From NCBI RefSeq assembly GCF_025149945.1, contig NZ_JALXVH010000051.1, forward strand, positions 1-17,565: a stretch of 17,565 bases of DNA. Direction: 5' to 3'. The notes beneath the pieces are model-generated. The model searched no databases. It worked only from the letters and a program-made list of their open reading frames with translations, and was not told the DNA's origin. Positions 14,150 to 17,565 of the stretch are shown here, in pieces (positions within the stretch are counted from its first letter, which is position 1; each line of letters starts with the position of its first letter). Origin of the DNA: Kocuria sp. p3-SID1428 (lineage in GTDB: Bacteria; Actinomycetota; Actinomycetes; Actinomycetales; Micrococcaceae). A program made the position numbers and the translations under genes.

Positions 14150-15606
14150 GCGCTCGCCTCGGTGCGCAGGTGCTGGGCCAGATCCTCGATGCTGATCAGC
14201 GGCAGGCCGTGCCTGCTGGCGAAGTCGCGCAGGTCGGGCAGACGCTGCATGGAGCCGTCATCGTGGACGATCTCGGCGATCACCCCGGCCTGCGGAAGTC
14301 CGGCCAGGGCGCACAGCTCGACGGCCGCCTCGGTGTGCCCGCGGCGCTCGAGGACGCCGCCGTCGGCCGCCCGCAGCGGCAGCACGTGGCCCGGGCGGGT
14401 CAGATCCCCGGCGGTGGAGGACGGGGAGGCGAGCACGCGGGCGGTCAGCGCGCGGTCCTCGGCGCTGATGCCCGTGCTGGTGACCTCTCGGGCATCGCAG
14501 GTCACGGTGTAGGCGGTGCCCTTGGCGTCCTCGTTGACCGCGGTCATGGGCGGCAGCCCGAGCTCATCGGCGCGCTCACCGCGCAGCGGCACGCACAGCA
14601 CGCCCGAGGACCAGCGCACGGTGAAGCCCACGAGCTCGGCCGTGGCATGGACGGCCGCGAAGATCAGGTCGCCCTCGTTCTCGCGGTCCTCATCGTCGAC
14701 CACCACGACCGCTCCGCCTGCGCGGATCTGCCGCACCGCCTCCTCGACGGTGTCCAGACGGATCGGATCCGGCTGTCCGGCCCGGGACTCGGGCTCCGGA
14801 TCGGACCACGTCACCGGGCTCGAGCGGAACGACGACAGCCGAGCGGCGTACTTGGCCATGACGTCGGTCTCCAGATTCACCCGATCGCCCCGGCGCTTCT
14901 CGCCCAGGCCGGTGGCCTCCAGCGTGGCCGGGATGAGTCCGATCTCGAACCAGTGCTGATCCAGGTGCGCGGCCCGCCCGGTGCGCTCGGGGCTCGGGCT
15001 CACCGCGGTGACGGTCAGGGAGACGCCGTCCACGGCGATGGCTCCCTTCTCGGCGAGCAGCTCGGCGAGATCGACCGGCACCTCGATGCGCAGGGTCTGC
15101 CACGATCCGTGATCGGTGCGCTGCAGGATCGTGCCCACGGCATCGACATGGCCCTGGACCACATGCCCGTCCAGGCGGCCGTCGGCCGGGGTGCATCGCT
15201 CCAGGTTCACCTGGCTGCCCTCCCGCAGCTGGCCCAAGGTGGTACGACGCAGGGTCTCGCCCATGACATCGGCCACGAAGCGGTGCCGCGGTGCCTGACC
15301 TGGCTCTGCCCGGGCGGCCGGGGCATCGGTGCCGGCGACCGGCGGATCTGCGCTGGCCGCGGCGTCGACGGCCGAGAGCGGAGTAGCGGTGAGGCACACG
15401 CCGTCCACGGCCAGCGAGCCGCCCAGGGGCAGGTCCTCGAGCACTGCACCGGCCTCCAGGTGCAGACGCACCGAGCCGGAGTCCAGTGCGGTCTGCTCGG
15501 CGGAGACCGTCTCCTCGCTCAGCAACTCCGGGCTGGGGGGCTGCCCGGTGCCGACGGGCTCGATCTGCACGATCCTGCCGCGCTCGGCGATGATTCCGGT
15601 GAACAT
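14146..15606 (-). CDS. ribE-ribB: Riboflavin synthase / DHBP synthase fusion (RibE-RibB)
   Basis: This 486-residue protein joins two enzymes. Residues 1-258 are riboflavin synthase, with two lumazine-binding repeats ([32 protein letters not shown]; then [35 protein letters not shown]). After a linker (259-281), residues 282-486 are 3,4-dihydroxy-2-butanone 4-phosphate synthase, with the acidic metal/substrate motif [11 protein letters not shown] (304-314), [11 protein letters not shown] and [14 protein letters not shown]. The chain therefore holds both the enzyme making the four-carbon donor and the final enzyme of the pathway. Riboflavin synthase has a 30-residue low-complexity insertion at about 79-108. 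ATG 15606 was chosen because the family begins MFTGII and AGGACG lies upstream; an ATG at 15657 would add 17 residues. A short GCCCC/GGGGC hairpin (15623-15637) precedes the ribosome binding site. Confidence 0.93.
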   Translation of the reverse strand: MFTGIIAERGRIVQIEPVGTGQPPSPELLSEETVSAEQTALDSGSVRLHLEAGAVLEDLPLGGSLAVDGVCLTATPLSAVDAAASADPPVAGTDAPAARAEPGQAPRHRFVADVMGETLRRTTLGQLREGSQVNLERCTPADGRLDGHVVQGHVDAVGTILQRTDHGSWQTLRIEVPVDLAELLAEKGAIAVDGVSLTVTAVSPSPERTGRAAHLDQHWFEIGLIPATLEATGLGEKRRGDRVNLETDVMAKYAARLSSFRSSPVTWSDPEPESRAGQPDPIRLDTVEEAVRQIRAGGAVVVVDDEDRENEGDLIFAAVHATAELVGFTVRWSSGVLCVPLRGERADELGLPPMTAVNEDAKGTAYTVTCDAREVTSTGISAEDRALTARVLASPSSTAGDLTRPGHVLPLRAADGGVLERRGHTEAAVELCALAGLPQAGVIAEIVHDDGSMQRLPDLRDFASRHGLPLISIEDLAQHLRTEASA

Positions 15607-15699
15607 CTGCGTCGTCCTGCCTGCCCCTCGGCGGGGCTGTCGTGCTCGGGGCGTCATGGTCCTGCGCCCGTGATCCTGTGCTGGTGACTGCCTGGTGCC

Positions 15700-16818
15700 T
15701 CAGCCGCTGCCGTCCATCAGGGTGTCCGCAGCCGTGCTGTCGGCGGCGGCTGCTGCGGGTTGCTGTGTCGGCTGCAGCCGCCACAGGAGGTCGCGGCCCA
15801 GCATCCTGACCGGCCCGCCGTCGGCAGGGTCTGGCTCGAAGCCCAGCGCCTGGGACAGGCTCGTGCGTCCGGGCAGCTCGACCGAGGGCCGACCGCCGCC
15901 CAGAATGATCGGAGCCTGGTGGACGATCAGCTGATCGACGGCATCGGCGTCCAGGAACGCGCTGATCAGCCCGGCGCCGCCCTCCAGGAGCAGATGGCCC
16001 ACGCCTCGGGCGCGCAGCTCGCGCAGCGCCTCCCGCGGGTCGTGGGTGCGCAGCTGGAGGAAGCGGCCGTCGTCGCCGCGCACGGCTGCCTCGGCAGTGA
16101 GGTCTCGGTGCCCGATCACCACGCGCAGCGGCTGGGAGACGACCGCGCTGCCGTCGTCCCGGCGGGCGCTCAGGCGCGGATCATCGGCCAGGGCAGTTCC
16201 GGTGCCGACCGCGATCGCGTCCACTCGGGCGCGCAGCGCATGGCCGCTGCCACGGGCCTGCTCCCCGGTGATCCACTGGCTGGTGCCGTCCGCGGCCGCG
16301 ATGCGCCCGTCCAGGGACTGGGCGATCTTGGCGGTCACGAACGGACGGCTCTCCTGTCCGGCGCGAGACCACCGGGAGTTCAGCGCCCGCGACTGCTCGG
16401 CCAGCAGCCCGCTGCGCACCTGAACCCCTGCGGCTCGCAGACGCCGGGCTCCCCCGGCACCGGCCTGGGTGTCCTCGACGGCGAAGATCGCCCGCGGGAT
16501 CCCGGCCTCCAGGATGGCCTGACTGCACGGTTCCGTGCGGCCGGTGTGATCGCAGGGCTCCAGCGTCACGACGATCGTGGTGTCGCGCAGGTCCGTGCCC
16601 GCCCGGGCAGCCTGCGCAAGGACATCGGCCTCGGCGTGCGGGGTGCCCGCGCCCAGGTGCCGGCCCACGTGCAGGATCTCGCCGCGGGCATCCAGCAGCG
16701 CCGCGCCCACGAGCGGGTTGGCGCTGCGGGGACCCTCCAGCGCAGCCTCCAGTGCGTGCCGCATGGCCTCGGCCTCTGCCTGGGTGAACGACGATGCCTG
16801 AACGGATGACGCGTTCAT
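15700..16818 (-). CDS. ribD: Bifunctional riboflavin deaminase/reductase RibD
   Basis: This 372-residue enzyme performs the second and third steps of riboflavin synthesis. The N-terminal deaminase (about 11-150) has the zinc site His61-Ala-Glu63 in PHAEADVL, and Cys89 and Cys98 in LEPCDHTGRTEPC. The C-terminal NADPH-dependent reductase (about 158-350) begins RPFVTAKIAQSLDGRIAA, followed by SQWITG and LLLEGGAGLISAFLDADAVD. The last 20 or so residues are alanine-rich and look dispensable. ATG 16818 overlaps the stop of the upstream transporter gene (ATGA, 16815-16818), so the open frame further upstream is not used. Ninety-three bases separate it from ribE-ribB. Confidence 0.96.
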   Translation of the reverse strand: MNASSVQASSFTQAEAEAMRHALEAALEGPRSANPLVGAALLDARGEILHVGRHLGAGTPHAEADVLAQAARAGTDLRDTTIVVTLEPCDHTGRTEPCSQAILEAGIPRAIFAVEDTQAGAGGARRLRAAGVQVRSGLLAEQSRALNSRWSRAGQESRPFVTAKIAQSLDGRIAAADGTSQWITGEQARGSGHALRARVDAIAVGTGTALADDPRLSARRDDGSAVVSQPLRVVIGHRDLTAEAAVRGDDGRFLQLRTHDPREALRELRARGVGHLLLEGGAGLISAFLDADAVDQLIVHQAPIILGGGRPSVELPGRTSLSQALGFEPDPADGGPVRMLGRDLLWRLQPTQQPAAAAADSTAADTLMDGSG

Positions 16819-17555
16819 CGTCGGGTCCCGTCGTCGGGCTGGCGTCGCACGGTGACGTCGGGGAAGGCCGTCTCGACCTCGACCCCGCCGGAGGCCCCCA
16901 CGGCAGGATCGGAGCCCTCGCGTCGCTGGACGCGCCACCAGATGAAGAACCCGACCAGGGTGAAGCCGCCGTAGAACACGTACATGAACGCGGAGGCGTA
17001 GTAGCCGGCTGAGACGAGCAGCGGCACGCCGACGATGTCCACGGCCACCCACACGAGCCAGAACTCGGTCCACCCGCGGGCCATGCCCCAGGTCGCCACC
17101 ACGGAGCCCACGAAGATCCAGGCGTCGGCCCACACGGGCTCATAGGAGCCCAGGGCGCGGAACAGCGGGGTGAGCGCCACGGTGCCGAGCACGAACACGG
17201 ACACGAGCAGCACGCGCTCGCGCCCGGAGGCCCAGCGCGGGGAGACGGCCACGCCGTCGCCGGTGCGGGCACGGCGCCACTGCACCCAGCCGTAGACCGC
17301 CACGATGATGAACATGACCTGCCGGCCCGCCTGTCCCAGGAGATTCACGGGATTCGGCGAGCCGAAGACAGCGCCCAGGAAGACGGTCAGCAGCAGCAGG
17401 TTGCCCACGATGCCGACGGGCCACGCCCAGACCTTCCGGCGCATCCCGCCCAGAGCCGAGAGCAGCCCGAACAGGTTGCCGATGACCTCGCGCCACAGCA
17501 GGAAGCCGTCGCCGATGCGCAGCTGCGCGCTGAACAGCTGCTCGAAGATCTCCAC
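16815..17555 (-). CDS. ribM: PnuC-family vitamin transporter, probably riboflavin importer RibM
   Basis: This is a membrane protein of at least 246 residues with about seven or eight hydrophobic segments (roughly 22-39, 42-64, 75-93, 114-134, 141-158, 163-183 and 186-208). WREVIGNLFGLLSALGGMRR and VWAWPVGIVGNLLLL match the PnuC fold, which carries nicotinamide riboside, thiamine or riboflavin by facilitated diffusion. Position at the head of a riboflavin operon, overlapping ribD by four bases, favours the riboflavin-specific RibM branch known from Corynebacterium and Streptomyces. The C-terminal 35 residues are polar. The start is uncertain: GTG 17555 is the first usable codon, but the frame stays open to the window edge ten bases later. 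Any FMN riboswitch would lie outside the window. Confidence 0.85.
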   Translation of the reverse strand: MEIFEQLFSAQLRIGDGFLLWREVIGNLFGLLSALGGMRRKVWAWPVGIVGNLLLLTVFLGAVFGSPNPVNLLGQAGRQVMFIIVAVYGWVQWRRARTGDGVAVSPRWASGRERVLLVSVFVLGTVALTPLFRALGSYEPVWADAWIFVGSVVATWGMARGWTEFWLVWVAVDIVGVPLLVSAGYYASAFMYVFYGGFTLVGFFIWWRVQRREGSDPAVGASGGVEVETAFPDVTVRRQPDDGTRR

Positions 17556-17565
17556 CGTGGTGCCT

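Noticed and set aside
14146..15606. RibE-RibB fusion as a sequencing or assembly artefact
   Set aside because: The frame is continuous, both domains are complete with intact motifs, and a plausible linker joins them. No start or ribosome binding site is evident at the junction, so a true fusion is more likely.
12905..17565. FMN riboswitch within the riboflavin operon
   Set aside because: The gaps available (69 bases before ribH, 93 before ribE-ribB) are too short and lack the conserved FMN-element segments. Any such element would be beyond the window.
1..17565. Mobile elements, CRISPR arrays, tRNA or rRNA genes
   Set aside because: No transposase or integrase, no regularly spaced repeats apart from the SLH-coding ones, and no tRNA-like cloverleaf was noticed; composition is even across the window.

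Overview
The window is high-GC (roughly two thirds G+C by eye) and densely coded, with no mobile element, CRISPR array or RNA gene that I can see. It looks like the chromosome of a high-GC Gram-positive bacterium. The actinobacterial QcrC/QcrA/QcrB architecture (di-heme cytochrome c, three-helix Rieske protein, cytochrome b with PDWY instead of PEWY) and a RibM/PnuC-like gene heading the riboflavin genes place it in Actinomycetota. Gene content and protein style suggest Micrococcales, probably Micrococcaceae; the family is an inference.

Layout: (1) 44-304, minus: rpmE2 (type B ribosomal protein L31), divergent from (2) 562-2646, plus: a secreted subtilisin-like S8 protease with a long acidic pro-region and three C-terminal SLH repeats, its ribosome binding site preceded by two C8 tracts. 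(3) 2730-4756, plus: arfB (ribosome rescue hydrolase) and an EmrB/QacA-type MFS exporter, closed by a bidirectional hairpin against (4) tpx (4850-5344, minus). (5) 5502-6288, plus: a DUF3054 membrane protein and a stand-alone Lrp/AsnC ligand-binding domain. (6) trpD (6410-7477, minus), convergent with the latter and divergent from (7) ctaE-qcrC-qcrA-qcrB (7630-11997, plus), most of the cytochrome bcc-aa3 branch of the respiratory chain, ended by a strong hairpin. (8) A GNAT acetyltransferase (12278-12814, plus), convergent across another hairpin with (9) a riboflavin operon on the minus strand, read ribM - ribD - ribE::ribB - ribA - ribH (17555 down to 12905).

The riboflavin operon holds every dedicated synthesis domain: GTP cyclohydrolase II (RibA), deaminase/reductase (RibD), DHBP synthase (RibB), lumazine synthase (RibH) and riboflavin synthase (RibE), plus a probable riboflavin importer. 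Its unusual point is the domain partition: riboflavin synthase is fused in one 486-residue chain to DHBP synthase, while GTP cyclohydrolase II, the usual fusion partner of DHBP synthase, is a separate gene overlapping the fusion by four bases.

At the regulatory level, several genes (ctaE, tpx, and less surely trpD and the MFS gene) have a -10-like hexamer 6-7 bases before the start codon, pointing to leaderless mRNAs; for ctaE this changes the preferred start codon. A perfect 9-bp inverted repeat lies between trpD and ctaE. I found no wholly unknown multi-gene system; most of the window is core metabolism and respiration.
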